64,000 nt of DNA from assembly GCF_024298965.1 (NCBI RefSeq), contig NZ_CP085193.1, forward strand, positions 10,850,001-10,914,000, in the 5' to 3' direction. Positions 19,989-29,630 of the stretch are shown piece after piece; positions within the stretch are counted from its first letter, which is position 1; every line of letters starts with the position of its first letter. The DNA is from Streptomyces rapamycinicus NRRL 5491. Its GTDB lineage: Bacteria > Actinomycetota > Actinomycetes > Streptomycetales > Streptomycetaceae. The notes below the pieces were generated by a model. It made no database searches and was not told the DNA's origin. It worked only from the letters and a program-made list of their open reading frames with translations. A program made the translations under genes and the position numbers.

Positions 19989-21515
19989 TCAGATGTCGTG
20001 CCGCTCCAGGGGCTGGTTGGCCGGGCCCTGGAGCACCCGGCCGTCGGTGCCGAAGCGGGAGCCGTGGCAGGGGCACTCCCAGGCCCGCTCGGCGGTGTTG
20101 AACGCCACGAGACAGCCCAGATGGGTGCACCGGGCCGAGACCGCGTGAGCTGTGCCGTCCTCGTCCCGGTAGACGGCGCGGCGCCGCCCGTCCAGGCGGA
20201 CCACGGCCCCGGTGCCCGGGGCGATCCGGTCGACCGAGTCGGCGCCCGGGGTGCTCAGCCGGTCGCCGACGAAATGCTTCCCGACGTGGAACTGGTGGCC
20301 GAGCAGCGCCGGGGCCTCGCGCAGCGCGGTCCCCAGCCGCCGGGGGTCGTACAGCCCGGCCCACTCCGGCCGCTCACCGCCGATGAGCGCGGTGAGCAGC
20401 CGGCCCGCCATGATGCCGCCGCTCAGGCCCCAGCCCGCGAAGCCCGTCGCGACATAGGTGTGGCGCGCGCCGGGGTGGAAGGGGCCGATCAGCGGCACGG
20501 TGTCGGTCGGGTCGTTGTCCTGCGCGGCCCAGCGGTGGGTGATCTCCACGCCGGGGAACCGCTCCCGGGTCCAGTCCGCCAGCCGCTCGAAGCGCTCGGC
20601 GGTGTCCCCGGTGCCGGGGGTGAAGCTCTCCCCGGTCACGATCAGCAGCCGCCGCCCGTCGCCGTACGGCGCGGTGCGCACCGACCGGGTGCGCTGGTCC
20701 GGGGTGATGTACGCGCCCCGCGGATCCCGGTCGGCGGGAAGGGGACCGGCCACGACGAGTTCGCGGCGCGGCGAGAGCCGGGCGAACAGCAGCGCCCGGT
20801 CGAACACCGGGTAGTGGGTGGCGATCACCACGTCCCCCGCCGTCACCACCGCCCCGCCCTCCGTGGTGACCCGGCAGGGGGTGCCCTCCTCCAAGCCGGT
20901 GGCGCGGGTGTGCTCATGGATCCGGCCGCCTCGGGCGCGCAGATCCTCGGCCAGCCCGAGGAGATAGGCGCGCGGATGGAACTGCGCCGCTCCCTCGACC
21001 CGGACCGCGCCCGCGACCGGGAAGGGCAGCCCGGTCTCCGTCACATACGAGGCGGGCAGCCCCGCCTCGCTCGCGGCCTCCGCCTCGGCGCGCACGGTGT
21101 CCGCGCGCGCCGGGTCCTCGGTGTAGGTGAAGGCCGGGACGCGCTCCAGATCGCAGTCGACACCGAGCTCGGCCGCGATCGCCACCGCCCGCTCGACGGC
21201 CTCGGACTGCGACCGCGCGTACATCCGCGCGCCCTCCGGCCCGCGGGTGCGCCGCAGCCGGTCGTAGATGAGCGAATGCAGCGCCGTGAGCTTGGCCGTG
21301 GTGTGGCCGGTGACACCCGCCGCGATCCGGCCCGCCTCCAGCACCGCCACCCGGTGCCCGGCCCGGGCCAGCTCCCACGCGGTGCTCAGCCCCGCGATCC
21401 CGGCGCCGATCACGGCGACATCGACCTCCAGGTCCTCGGTGAGGGCCGGGTGGGGGGTGCCGGGCGGGGCGGTGGCCATCCAGTACGACTCGGGCGCGCC
21501 GGGAAGTTCCGTCAT
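19989..21515 (-). CDS. FAD-dependent oxidoreductase with C-terminal Rieske domain
   Basis: This 508-residue protein joins a DAO-type flavin domain (DVAVIGAGIAGLSTAWELA near residue 30) to a C-terminal Rieske [2Fe-2S] domain with both ligand pairs intact (CTHLGC and CPCHGSRF, at about residues 455-480). The FAD part resembles glycine/sarcosine-oxidase-like enzymes, and the iron-sulfur domain suggests that electrons pass to an external carrier rather than directly to oxygen. No signal peptide is seen. The substrate is unknown. The gene stands alone, with a 566-bp largely non-coding stretch upstream. Confidence 0.88.
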   Translation of the reverse strand: MTELPGAPESYWMATAPPGTPHPALTEDLEVDVAVIGAGIAGLSTAWELARAGHRVAVLEAGRIAAGVTGHTTAKLTALHSLIYDRLRRTRGPEGARMYARSQSEAVERAVAIAAELGVDCDLERVPAFTYTEDPARADTVRAEAEAASEAGLPASYVTETGLPFPVAGAVRVEGAAQFHPRAYLLGLAEDLRARGGRIHEHTRATGLEEGTPCRVTTEGGAVVTAGDVVIATHYPVFDRALLFARLSPRRELVVAGPLPADRDPRGAYITPDQRTRSVRTAPYGDGRRLLIVTGESFTPGTGDTAERFERLADWTRERFPGVEITHRWAAQDNDPTDTVPLIGPFHPGARHTYVATGFAGWGLSGGIMAGRLLTALIGGERPEWAGLYDPRRLGTALREAPALLGHQFHVGKHFVGDRLSTPGADSVDRIAPGTGAVVRLDGRRRAVYRDEDGTAHAVSARCTHLGCLVAFNTAERAWECPCHGSRFGTDGRVLQGPANQPLERHDI

Positions 21516-22081
21516 CGTCCCCGAGTGCCCACCGGCGCCCGCCTGAAGCGGCTGGGCGGACGCGGCGGGCGAACCGGCCGCCGCCTACACCGGGCCCTCG
21601 GCCGCGATCAGCGCCGAGGCGGCCCGGGAGTGCGGCGAGTCCAGGGTGGTGAGCTGCTGCCCGGCCCGCTTCAGCAGCGCAGCCCGCTTTCGTCTGGGCT
21701 GGCGTTGATTGAGCATCGGGGCAGGTGGGGGCGGGCGCGGGCCGCATCGCCGACCACCGGCCAGTGGGGGCGAGGCCTGGTGGCGGCATCTGTGGCCTGG
21801 AGCCGAGGCCGTTGCCGGACTGCGGATCCCCATGGTCCGGAGCCCCGGTGGGGGTGCCCCCTTCACGAAAACACTTGATCTGATGCAACTAATTCGTCAA
21901 ACGTCTTCGAGAGGGGTACCCCGACCCCCCGCGGTCCGGATCGGCGCGAAGACCGGGCCGGAGGGGGCCGCGACCGGGGCCCGCCCCCACCGGCCGACCG
22001 CCGGCGACGGGCCTTGGCCAGGGCACCCCCGCCCCCATGCTCAAAGGCGCCGAAGGCGCGAAACGGCGCCGCACAAACTAG
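21516..22081. other. 566-bp gap with weak coding traces
   Basis: No convincing gene is present. On the minus strand a 93-codon open frame (21866 to 21585) has Streptomyces-like codon use only in its last ~30 codons (ending LIAAEGPV), which could be the degraded end of a former gene. A clearly A/T-rich patch at about 21868-21912 contains TTGACG on the minus strand and could be a promoter. The right end holds the hairpin described separately at 22046-22070. Confidence 0.4.
22046..22070 (-). terminator. hairpin downstream of the beta-lactamase-family gene
   Basis: A perfect 7-bp inverted repeat, GGCGCCG (22046-22052) and CGGCGCC (22064-22070) with an 11-nt loop, lies 12 bases beyond the stop of the minus-strand hydrolase gene. 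No T-run follows, as is common for Streptomyces terminators. Confidence 0.55.
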
Positions 22082-23536
22082 TCAACGCGGCCCCGGTGCG
22101 CGCATGGCGTGCAGCGGTCCGCGGTGCAGCGGCGTGGTGCGCCACCGCGCGGTGAAGACGCGGTCGGCGAGGGAGCAGGTGACCACCAGGTGGTGTGGGG
22201 TCTCCAGGAACGCGATGTCCACGGTCAGCGTGTCCGGGTCCGTCCAGCCCCCGCTCACCGCCGTCGGAACGGGCGCCTCCGGCCCGGTGTGCACCCGCCA
22301 CCCCGCGCCGTCGAACCCCAGGTCCAGCCGGGACGCCCGCTCGGCCAGCGAGACGGCCCAGCCGCCGGAGCCGTCCTCGGCCACGGTGACCCCGGTCAGG
22401 GTCGGCTGGTCCGCGCAGACGCCGCCTTCGGGGGTGAACTCCGCGCCCGACCAGGCGCCGGGGTCCGAGAGCGGCGCGGGCTTCGCCGCCGGCGGAGGCA
22501 GGGCGAGCCGGGACAGCCGCCGCTCCAGCGCGGCGTCCTCGTCCTCGCGGCCGGTGAGCGGCGCGTCGCCGAACGCGGGCAGCAGATGTTCCCAGACCGC
22601 GTCCAGGACGGCCTGCATCCGCTCGGTGTCCGCCGTCGTGGCGATCACCACATCGTGCTCGGGCAGCACCAGGCAGAACTGCCCGTACGCCCCGTCGCCC
22701 CGGTACCCGTGCCGGGACATCCAGAACTGGAGCCCGTACCCACGCCGCCAGTCCGGCCCAGAGCCGCCCGCCATGGGCTCCTCGGTCGGGATCCACAGCC
22801 GGGTCGCGTCCTCGACCCAGGAGGCCGGAAGCAGCCGCTCGCCCTCCCACTCACCGCCGCGCAGATACAGCAGCCCCAGCCGGGCGATCGCGTCGGTGGC
22901 CGCGAACAGCCCGCTGAAGCCGAGGTCGCGCCCGGCCGGCACCTGCAGCCAGGCCGTCTCGCCGATGCCCAGCGGATCGAACAGGCGAGGCCGCAGGTAC
23001 TCCGTCAGCGACTGCCCGGTGACCCGCTGGACGATCGCGGCGAGCGTGTACGTGGCGGGCTGGTTGTACGCGAAGACGGTGCCCGGCGCGCGATCCGGCG
23101 GCAGTCGCAGGAAGCCGCGCACGGGCTCCTCCGGATCCAGCCCGAACGCCCGCTCCAGCGTCTCCTCGAGGTGTCCGCTGGCCATCGACGCGACATCGCG
23201 TACGAGCATGGCGCGACTGCCCGGGTCGGTGATCTCCGCCTCGAACTCGGGGAAGTACGAGATCACGGGGGCGTCGAGGTCCAGCAGACCGTCGGCGGCG
23301 GCCAGCCCCGCCGCCGTGGAGGTGAAGCTCTTGCTGAGGGAGTAGAGCAGATGCGGCCGCTCGGCGGTGTACGGCGCCCACCAGCCGGAGGCGACCAGCC
23401 GGCCGTGGCGCAGGATCATCAGACTGTGCGGCTCGATGTCCGGCGCGCCCTCGACGGCGTCGAGGAAGGCGTGGACGCCCCGCGCGTCCACGCCCTCGGC
23501 GGCGGGGGTGCTGGTGGGCAGCGGATGAGCACTCAT
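22082..23536 (-). CDS. serine hydrolase of the beta-lactamase (class C/EstB) family
   Basis: This 484-residue protein has the catalytic SxxK motif as YSLSKSF (about residue 65), a tyrosine-containing FAYNQPATYTL segment in the place of the second YxN motif and a long C-terminal beta-rich extension of about 130 residues. Proteins of this architecture are usually esterases or D-aminopeptidases rather than antibiotic-hydrolysing beta-lactamases. No signal peptide is seen, so it is probably cytoplasmic. The ATG at 23536 (MSAHPLP) is chosen because the conserved part begins shortly after it. It is divergent from the HIBYL-CoA hydrolase gene, with a 211-bp region between them that carries direct repeats. 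Confidence 0.85.
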   Translation of the reverse strand: MSAHPLPTSTPAAEGVDARGVHAFLDAVEGAPDIEPHSLMILRHGRLVASGWWAPYTAERPHLLYSLSKSFTSTAAGLAAADGLLDLDAPVISYFPEFEAEITDPGSRAMLVRDVASMASGHLEETLERAFGLDPEEPVRGFLRLPPDRAPGTVFAYNQPATYTLAAIVQRVTGQSLTEYLRPRLFDPLGIGETAWLQVPAGRDLGFSGLFAATDAIARLGLLYLRGGEWEGERLLPASWVEDATRLWIPTEEPMAGGSGPDWRRGYGLQFWMSRHGYRGDGAYGQFCLVLPEHDVVIATTADTERMQAVLDAVWEHLLPAFGDAPLTGREDEDAALERRLSRLALPPPAAKPAPLSDPGAWSGAEFTPEGGVCADQPTLTGVTVAEDGSGGWAVSLAERASRLDLGFDGAGWRVHTGPEAPVPTAVSGGWTDPDTLTVDIAFLETPHHLVVTCSLADRVFTARWRTTPLHRGPLHAMRAPGPR

Positions 23537-23675
23537 CAGACGGGTCCTCGTGGGGTCAGGAGTGGGCTGCGCCAACCCTCCCCGGCGGGGCGGCGGGTGT
23601 CCAGAGGGTTTTGTGCCGCCCGGCCGGGCGGAGGGCGCGGCCGCGGCGGGCCGGGGGCTCGCTGAGAGGATCGGT

Positions 23676-23703
23676 GGTGACGGATCGACGGTGACGGATC
23701 GCC
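23676..23703. repeat. two tandem 14-bp repeats in a divergent promoter region
   Basis: GGTGACGGATCGAC (23676-23689) is followed directly by GGTGACGGATCGCC (23690-23703) and a partial third copy, GGTGATC. They lie between the divergent hydrolase and HIBYL-CoA hydrolase genes, so they could be a regulator's direct-repeat site or a simple duplication. Confidence 0.6.
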
Positions 23704-23747
23704 GGTGATCCGCGAACGCACCAGACGCCGGAAGGAACGAACACCTC

Positions 23748-24824
23748 GTGACCGACTCCGTGACCGATCGCGTGACCGACGACGACGCCGTGCTGACGCG
23801 CGTCGAGGGCCGCGCCGGACATCTCACCCTCAACCGGCCCCGCGCCCTCAACGCCCTCACTCATCCGATGGTGACCCGCGTCGCCGAGGCCCTCACCGCC
23901 TGGGAGCGGGACCCGGCCGTGGCGGCCGTGGTGCTCGACGGGGCGGGGGAGCGCGGGCTGTGCGCGGGCGGCGACATCCGCCTGATCCACCAGGACGTGA
24001 CCTCGGGCGGCGGCGCGGCCTCGCGGGCGTTCTGGCGCGACGAGTACACGCTCAACGTCCGGATCGCCCGCTACCCCAAGACCTACGTGGCCCTGATGGA
24101 CGGCATCGTGATGGGCGGCGGCGTCGGGGTCTCGGCCCACGGCGGTGTGCGGATCGTCACCGAGCGCTCCCGGGTGGCCATGCCCGAGACCACCATCGGC
24201 TTCGTACCGGACGTCGGCGGCACCCATCTGCTGGCCCGCGCACCGGGCGAACTGGGCACGCATCTGGCGCTCACGGGAGCGTCGGTGGGCGCCGCCGACG
24301 CCCTGCGCTGCGGGCTGGCCGACCATGTCGTCCCCTCCGGGGAACTGCCCGCGCTGACCCGTGACCTGGCCGCGGAGCCGGTGGCGGACGTCCTGCCCCG
24401 GTACGCCGTCGAGGCCCCGGCCGGGACCCTGGACGGCCACCGGGAGTGGATCGACCAGTGCTATGCGGCGGACACCGTCGAGGAGATCGTGGACCGGCTG
24501 ATGGCCGTCGGCGAACCGGCCGCCAAGGAGACCGCCGAGACCCTCCTCGCCAAGTCCCCCACCGCGCTGAAGGTCACCCTGGCCGCCGTCCGCGGAGCCC
24601 GGGCGCTCGGCTCGCTGGAGCGCGTCATGGAACAGGAGTACCGCGTCTCCTGCGCGGCCCTGTCCCGCCCGGACCTCGTCGAGGGCATCCGCGCCCAGGT
24701 GATCGACAAGGACCGCCGCCCCCGCTGGACCCCGGCGGCCCTCGCCGAGGTCACGGACGCGGAGGTGGCCGGTTTCTTCGCGCCGCCCGTCGACGGTGAC
24801 CTTCGCCTCGGCGACGCGCCGTAG
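23748..24824 (+). CDS. 3-hydroxyisobutyryl-CoA hydrolase (enoyl-CoA hydratase family)
   Basis: This 358-residue crotonase-fold protein has the oxyanion-hole segment GLCAGGDIR, the second oxyanion-hole region MDGIVMGGGVGVS and MPETTIGFVPDVGGTHLLAR, where the glutamate and aspartate acid-base residues of HIBYL-CoA hydrolases lie. The length and the C-terminal extension distinguish it from plain enoyl-CoA hydratases. It should release 3-hydroxyisobutyrate in valine degradation. The first codons are a 12-bp tandem repeat (VTDS-VTDR-VTDD), giving three in-frame GTG starts; 23748 is used because AAGGA lies upstream at a usable distance. The gene stands alone. Confidence 0.9.
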   Translation: MTDSVTDRVTDDDAVLTRVEGRAGHLTLNRPRALNALTHPMVTRVAEALTAWERDPAVAAVVLDGAGERGLCAGGDIRLIHQDVTSGGGAASRAFWRDEYTLNVRIARYPKTYVALMDGIVMGGGVGVSAHGGVRIVTERSRVAMPETTIGFVPDVGGTHLLARAPGELGTHLALTGASVGAADALRCGLADHVVPSGELPALTRDLAAEPVADVLPRYAVEAPAGTLDGHREWIDQCYAADTVEEIVDRLMAVGEPAAKETAETLLAKSPTALKVTLAAVRGARALGSLERVMEQEYRVSCAALSRPDLVEGIRAQVIDKDRRPRWTPAALAEVTDAEVAGFFAPPVDGDLRLGDAP

Positions 24825-24833
24825 CCGGACGAT

Positions 24834-24870
24834 CCGTCGACGTCGATGGGGGGACCGTCGGCGTCGACGG
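24834..24870 (+). terminator. inverted repeat after the HIBYL-CoA hydrolase gene
   Basis: CCGTCGACG (24834-24842) and CGTCGACGG (24862-24870) form a perfect 9-bp stem with a 19-nt loop, starting 10 bases beyond the stop. A second short hairpin (GTGCC/GGCAC) follows at about 24882-24895. There is no T-run. Confidence 0.6.
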
Positions 24871-24927
24871 AGCAAAATAGTGTGCCAAGCGGCACGCCTC
24901 GACGGGGCGACCCGGCCCGGCGTGCGG

Positions 24928-25116
24928 TCACCAGCTGCTCTTGGTCACCCCGGGGAGTTCGCCGGCGTGGGCCATCTCGCGGAGCCGGATGCGGGACAGT
25001 CCGAAGGTGCGCAGATGGTTGGTGCTGAGGGTGAGCCGGATGCGGCGGCCCTCGCTCGGCAGCCAGTAGCGCTTGCGCTGGACGTTGGGATCGAACCGGC
25101 GCTTGGTGCGGCGGTA
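24928..25116 (-). pseudogene. in-frame fusion remnant of ribosomal proteins L28 and S14
   Basis: Reading the minus strand from about 25116, the frame gives [20 protein letters not shown] and then [11 protein letters not shown], the middle of ribosomal protein L28. At about 25018-25020 it switches in frame to [19 protein letters not shown] and then [10 protein letters not shown], the C-terminus of ribosomal protein S14, and stops at 24928. L28's N-terminus and most of S14 are absent and no start codon context remains. In many actinobacteria the zinc-independent (C-minus) copies of L28, L33 and S14 lie together under Zur control, divergent from a type-B L31 gene, and a type-B L31 fragment is indeed next to this one. 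This is best read as the deleted remains of such a cluster. Confidence 0.8.
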
Positions 25117-25212
25117 CAGCCCGGTATCCACCCCGCGTACCGGCCCGTCGTCTTCCGCGACCGGGCCGCCGGCCGCGTCGAGCGGTTCGAGTGGCGCTAC
25201 GGACACGGGCTG
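25117..25212 (+). pseudogene. internally deleted type-B ribosomal protein L31 fragment
   Basis: The plus strand reads [18 protein letters not shown] and continues directly with [13 protein letters not shown]. These are the two ends of type-B (zinc-free) L31, with the roughly 45-residue middle missing. In intact homologues the deletion points lie in similar A-A-G / T-A-G codons, so loss by recombination between short repeats is plausible. There is no start codon at the right position (GTA) and no promoter, because its left end abuts the L28 fragment on the opposite strand. From 25213 to 25366 I see no further gene. Confidence 0.75.
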
Positions 25213-25366
25213 AACGCAGCAGCAGCGCCGGCCGGCCCGTGCGATCACGAACGCGCGGGGGATGGCGCTGCTGCCCTACGTCCCGGGCCACGGGGTGCCC
25301 GCCGTGTGGCAGGAGGGGGATCAGCCCGCCGCAGGCGTCACGATCCGTCGGACGTCCTCCAGGAAT

Positions 25367-26761
25367 TCACCGGCGCACCGGCTCGGTGCTGTCGGCCGCC
25401 GTGTTCAGATCGCGGTCGAGGGTCTCCGGGGACATCCGGGTGGCGACGAGGCTGACCGCCGTGACCAGCGACATATAGATGGCGACCGGTATCCAGGAGC
25501 CGGAGAACGCGGTGAGGAGCGCGCTGCAGATCAGCGGGGCGACCCCGCCGCCGATCAGCGAGGAGAACTCCCGGCCCAACGTGACGCCCGCGTAGCGGTA
25601 GCGCTTGCCGAACAGTTCGGGGAAGTAGCTCATCTGGACGCCGACCGAGCCGTGGCAGGCCAGGATGAAGCCGATGACGATGGCCACGGTGATGGCCACG
25701 TGGGAGCCGGTGTTCAGCGCGATGAAGGTCGGGGCCGGGAGCAGTACCAGCGCGGCGGCGATGGTGGAGTACACCGGGCGCCGCCCGAGGCGGTCGGAGA
25801 GCGTGCCGAAGCAGATGGCCGCCAGACCGCCGCACAGGGCCCCGATCAGCAGCACCTGGGGGACGAAGTCCTTGTCGACGCCGACGCTGGACACCAGGTA
25901 GGAGGCCATGAAGACCTGGTACGTGTAGGACTGGGTGCTGACGCCGAAGTTCATGAACAGCGCCAGCAGCATGGGCTTCCGGCCGTGCTGGAAGACCTCC
26001 TTCACCGGTGAGGCGGGCCGCTCCCGCTGCTCCTTGAGTTCGGTGAAGACCGGACTCTCGTTGAGCTTGCGGCGCAGCACCAGGGCGATCACGGTCACGA
26101 GGAGGCTGCTGCCGAAGATCAGCCGCCAGCCCCAGCTCATCAGAGCGTCGTCGGACAGGCGTTGGGCGAGGATCCAGGCCACCGCGCCCAGGGCGGTGCC
26201 CAGCGCGGCGCCGGTCATGACGAGGGAGGACAGTCTGCCGCGACGTCCTGGGGCGGCGGTCTCGGTGAGCAGGATGGCGCCGCCGGACTGTTCGGCCCCG
26301 GCCCCGAACCCCTGTCCCATACGGCAGATGAGCAGCAGGATCGGGGCGAGCAGCCCCACCTCGTTGTAGGTGGGCAGCAGTCCGATGGCGAGGGTGGAGC
26401 CGCCCATCAGGAGCAGGGTCGCCACCAGCACCCATTTGCGGCCGAGGCGGTCGCCGTAGCGGGAGAAGAAGAGCCCGCCGAGCGGGCGGGCGGCGAAGCC
26501 CACGGCGTAGGTGCTGAAGCTGGCCAGGATGCCCACGGACGGTGAGGCGTTGGGGAAGAACAGATCGCTGAAGATCAGCGCCGATGCGGTGCCGTAGATG
26601 ACGAAGTCGTACTGCTCGAGCGCGGTGCCGATGAGACCGGCCAGGGCGGCGCGGCGCACCGTGCGGGGGTCGGCGGGTGGTTCGGAAGGGGTGGAAGGGC
26701 CGGAGGGGGAAGTGGCCGGCGACGGGGGACGCGCCGTGGCGGGGGTGGGATTGCTGTCCAT
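25367..26761 (-). CDS. MFS transporter, metabolite:H+ symporter (MHS) type
   Basis: This 464-residue permease has about twelve membrane segments and the MHS hallmarks: ALEQYDFVIYGTASALIF in the first helix, the loop motif GDRLGRKWVL and RMGQGFGAGAEQSGGAILL. Members import organic acids and osmolytes with protons. As the last gene of the LacI-controlled cluster it probably imports the sugar acid (hexuronate or aldonate) catabolised by the upstream enzymes. The ATG at 26761 has GGAGG eight bases upstream. A 122-bp gap separates it from the reductase gene, the only sizeable gap in the operon. The first ~35 residues are Pro/Ser-rich and cytoplasmic. Confidence 0.9.
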   Translation of the reverse strand: MDSNPTPATARPPSPATSPSGPSTPSEPPADPRTVRRAALAGLIGTALEQYDFVIYGTASALIFSDLFFPNASPSVGILASFSTYAVGFAARPLGGLFFSRYGDRLGRKWVLVATLLLMGGSTLAIGLLPTYNEVGLLAPILLLICRMGQGFGAGAEQSGGAILLTETAAPGRRGRLSSLVMTGAALGTALGAVAWILAQRLSDDALMSWGWRLIFGSSLLVTVIALVLRRKLNESPVFTELKEQRERPASPVKEVFQHGRKPMLLALFMNFGVSTQSYTYQVFMASYLVSSVGVDKDFVPQVLLIGALCGGLAAICFGTLSDRLGRRPVYSTIAAALVLLPAPTFIALNTGSHVAITVAIVIGFILACHGSVGVQMSYFPELFGKRYRYAGVTLGREFSSLIGGGVAPLICSALLTAFSGSWIPVAIYMSLVTAVSLVATRMSPETLDRDLNTAADSTEPVRR

Positions 26762-26883
26762 GATCCATGCCTCCTTGAACGGATCGATGCAGCGGAGCGG
26801 TGGAGGGGAGGGCAGGCGAAAGGGGACGGGGGAAGTGGGGAGGGACGGGGGAAGTGGCGAGATGGGCGGGATAGGGGGCGGGG

Positions 26884-28410
26884 TCAGCGGTGGGCGGGGG
26901 TCCGGAGGGCCCCGGCGGCGTCGGCTGCCGCGGCGGCGGGGCCGTGGCGGACGATGAGGTCGATCAGCTCGGATACCCGGGCGGCGAAGTCCGGGTGGTC
27001 TCTCAGCCCGTCGCCGAGCAGCCCGCTGTCCAGGACGGCCTCGACGAAGGACGGCCCGGAGGCGGTGGCGCCCCGTGCGGCGATGGTGGCGAGCGTCTCC
27101 CGGGCGGGGTCCGCCATCGCGGTGGCGTGGGGGCCGGGGGAGAAGCCGGGGCGCGGTGCCACGCAGCACAGATAGGCGGCGACGGTGAGGGCGAGATGGT
27201 GGGGCATGCGCCCGGCCCGCAGGTGGAACAGGGCGGGTTCGGGGACCCGTTGGCGCAGTTTGACCGAGCCGTCGGAGCCGACCTGCCGGGTGCGGTGGCC
27301 CAGGGCGGTGTTGGCCCAGCGGTCGAAGAGCTGTCCGATGTAGTGGTCGAGGTCGATGTCGGTGGGCACGGTGAGGGTCGGCAGATAGTCGTCGTGGAGC
27401 ACCGCGCGGGCGGCTTCGGCGATGAACGGCCGGGCGGTGGCGCCCGGGATGGTCTCCCGTCCGTCCAGCGCGCCGAGGTAGGCGATGAGGGAGTGGGTGC
27501 CGTTGAGCAGGCGCAGCTTGAGCAGTTCGTAGGGTTCGACGTCGTCGGTGAAGAGCGCCCCGCCGGTTTCCCAGCGCGGGCGTCCGGCGGCGAAGCGGTC
27601 CTCCATGACCCACATGCTGAAGGGTTCGGCCGGCACCGGGACGGTGTCGCGTACGCCGAGGTGGGTGGCGACGGCGTCGCGGTAGGTGCCGGTGGTGGCG
27701 GGGACGATGCGGTCGACCATGGAGTTGGGGAAGGCCACGGCGGATTCCAGCCAGGGCGCGAGGTCGTCGCGTTCGGCCGCCGGGAGGGCCTGGGTGAACT
27801 CGTGGACGAGCCGCCTGGTCTGGGCTCCGTTGCCGACGAGGTTGTCGCAGCTGAGCACGGTGACGGGCCGGGCGTGGGTGCGCATGCGGCGCTGGAGGCC
27901 GCGGACGATCTGGCCGATGGTGGTCCGTGGTGGCGTATCGCCGCGCAGGTCGGCCTGGACGGCGGGGGCGTCGAGGTCGAGGCCGCCGGTGCGCGGGGAG
28001 AAGGTGTAGCCGTGTTCGGTGACGGTCAGGGTGATGACGGCCGTGGTGCGGGCCGCGAGGGCGTCGAGGAGGTCGTCGGGCTGTTCGGTGGCCACGAGGG
28101 TGCCGGTGTGCACGGCGGGGACGGTGACGCGGGTGTCGTCGGGGGAGATCTCCACGACGGCGTAGGCCATCTCCTGGTCGCGCATCGCCCGCGCCACGGT
28201 GGCGGAGTGGCTGGCGACGCCGAGGATGCCCCAGGGGCCGTCGGTGTGGCGCAGGGCGGCGGCGGTGTGGACGGCCTGGTGGGCGCGGTGGAAGTTGCCG
28301 AGGCCCAGGTGGACGATGCCGGTTTCGGCGGGCGGGCGGGGGAGGGTGAGGGCGGCCGCCGGGGCGGTGGCGTGGCGGAGGCGGGGGAGGGCGTGGGGCA
28401 TCGGTGTCAC
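26884..28410 (-). CDS. mannitol dehydrogenase-family oxidoreductase (fructuronate reductase-like)
   Basis: This 508-residue long-chain polyol dehydrogenase has the nucleotide-binding start [15 protein letters not shown], the active-site segment [16 protein letters not shown] (catalytic Lys plus Asn and His) and [11 protein letters not shown]. Members reduce fructuronate to mannonate, or oxidise mannitol and arabinitol. Its position directly after a mannonate-dehydratase-like gene makes fructuronate reductase (UxuB role) most likely, but a tagaturonate or polyol activity is not excluded. The GTG at 28410 overlaps the upstream stop (GTGA); the ATG nine bases later is the alternative start. The encoded C-terminus is Ala-rich. 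Confidence 0.88.
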   Translation of the reverse strand: MTPMPHALPRLRHATAPAAALTLPRPPAETGIVHLGLGNFHRAHQAVHTAAALRHTDGPWGILGVASHSATVARAMRDQEMAYAVVEISPDDTRVTVPAVHTGTLVATEQPDDLLDALAARTTAVITLTVTEHGYTFSPRTGGLDLDAPAVQADLRGDTPPRTTIGQIVRGLQRRMRTHARPVTVLSCDNLVGNGAQTRRLVHEFTQALPAAERDDLAPWLESAVAFPNSMVDRIVPATTGTYRDAVATHLGVRDTVPVPAEPFSMWVMEDRFAAGRPRWETGGALFTDDVEPYELLKLRLLNGTHSLIAYLGALDGRETIPGATARPFIAEAARAVLHDDYLPTLTVPTDIDLDHYIGQLFDRWANTALGHRTRQVGSDGSVKLRQRVPEPALFHLRAGRMPHHLALTVAAYLCCVAPRPGFSPGPHATAMADPARETLATIAARGATASGPSFVEAVLDSGLLGDGLRDHPDFAARVSELIDLIVRHGPAAAAADAAGALRTPAHR

Positions 28411-29630
28411 CAGTCCGTCATCGAGCCGTCGAGCCGTCGCGCGACCGGCAGATAGGCGGGTTCGTAGGGGTGGCGGGCGGCGAGTTCCTCGTCGATCTCT
28501 ACGCCGATGCCGGGGGTGTCGCCGGGGTGGAGGTGGCCGTCGGCGTAGGACCAGGCGTGCCGGAACACCTCGTGGACCAGGGGTTGGTAGCCCATGTACT
28601 CCTGGATGGCGAAGTTGGGCGTGGCCAGGCCGAGGTGGAGTGAGGCGCCGAGGGCGATGGGTGAGATGTCCGAGGGGCCGTGCGGTCCGAGCCGTACCTG
28701 CCAGAGGTCGGCGAGGGTGGCGATGCGCCGCAGATGGCTGATGCCGCCCGCGTGGCTGACACAGGTGCGGATGAAGTCGATCAGCTGCTCGGTGATCAGC
28801 GTCTGGCACTCCCAGACGGTGTTGAACACTTCGCCAATGGCGAGCGGGACGGTGGTGTGGTGGCGGATGTGCCGCAGCACCTCCTGGTTCTCGGCGGGGG
28901 TGACGTCCTCCAGCCAGAAGAGGTCGGCCGGTTCCAGGGCGCGGCCGAGCCGGGCGGCCTCGCCGGGGGTGAGCCGGTGGTGGGTGTCGTGGAGCAGTTT
29001 CAGCTCGGGGCCCACGTGTTCGCGTATCCGGGTGAGGAGGCGGGGGATGTGGCGGAGGTAGGCGTCGGTGTCCCAGGTCTCCTCGACGGGGGCGGCGCCC
29101 CGGCCGGCCGGTTCGTATCCGGTGCCGGTCCTGCTGACCCCGTAGACCATCTCCAGGCCGGGGACGCCGCTTTGGGCCCGGACGGCGCGGAAGCCGCGGT
29201 CCCGTCGTACCTCGATGGACTCCAGCAGCTGGGGGAGGTCCCAGCCGGTGGCGTGGGTGTAGGCGAGGATCCGGTCGCGGACCGCGCCGCCCAGCAGCTG
29301 GTAGACGGGCTGTCCGGTGGTCTTGCCCTTGATGTCCCACAGCGCGATGTCCACCGCGCCGATGGCGGTCATGGTCACGGGTCCGCGCCGCCAGTAGGCC
29401 CCGCGGTAGAGGTATTGCCAGGTGTCCTCGACGCGGGCCGGGTCGCGGCCGATGAGGAGGGGGGCGAGGTGGTCGCGGAGATAGGAGGCGACGGCGAGTT
29501 CACGGCCGTTGAGGGTGGCGTCGCCCCAGCCGGTGACGCCGTCCGCGGTGGTGATCTTGAGGAGGACGAAGTTGCGGCCCGGGCTGGTGACGAGGACGTC
29601 GACGGCGGTGATGGTGTCGGTCGTCGTCAC
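28407..29630 (-). CDS. mannonate dehydratase-like enolase-superfamily enzyme (ManD)
   Basis: This 407-residue protein is of the mandelate racemase/enolase superfamily, ManD subgroup. Metal ligands are at D215 (HDTHHRLTP), E241 (LEDVTP) and E267 (GEVFN), with H217 as a likely catalytic base. These positions match the characterised Novosphingobium enzyme with a constant offset of five. It should dehydrate D-mannonate (or D-gluconate in low-efficiency relatives) to 2-keto-3-deoxygluconate. No KDG kinase or aldolase is encoded nearby, so the next steps must lie elsewhere. The GTG at 29630 overlaps the upstream stop and the end overlaps the reductase start, giving a tightly coupled operon. Confidence 0.88.
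   Translation of the reverse strand: MTTTDTITAVDVLVTSPGRNFVLLKITTADGVTGWGDATLNGRELAVASYLRDHLAPLLIGRDPARVEDTWQYLYRGAYWRRGPVTMTAIGAVDIALWDIKGKTTGQPVYQLLGGAVRDRILAYTHATGWDLPQLLESIEVRRDRGFRAVRAQSGVPGLEMVYGVSRTGTGYEPAGRGAAPVEETWDTDAYLRHIPRLLTRIREHVGPELKLLHDTHHRLTPGEAARLGRALEPADLFWLEDVTPAENQEVLRHIRHHTTVPLAIGEVFNTVWECQTLITEQLIDFIRTCVSHAGGISHLRRIATLADLWQVRLGPHGPSDISPIALGASLHLGLATPNFAIQEYMGYQPLVHEVFRHAWSYADGHLHPGDTPGIGVEIDEELAARHPYEPAYLPVARRLDGSMTDW

Noticed and set aside
21585..21866. 93-codon minus-strand frame in the 566-bp gap
   Set aside because: Only the last third looks coding and no family is recognised; mentioned as a possible remnant, not called as a gene.
22082..23536. Beta-lactamase fold gene as an antibiotic resistance gene
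   Set aside because: The SxxK motif is present, but a signal peptide is lacking and the architecture is that of esterase or peptidase relatives.
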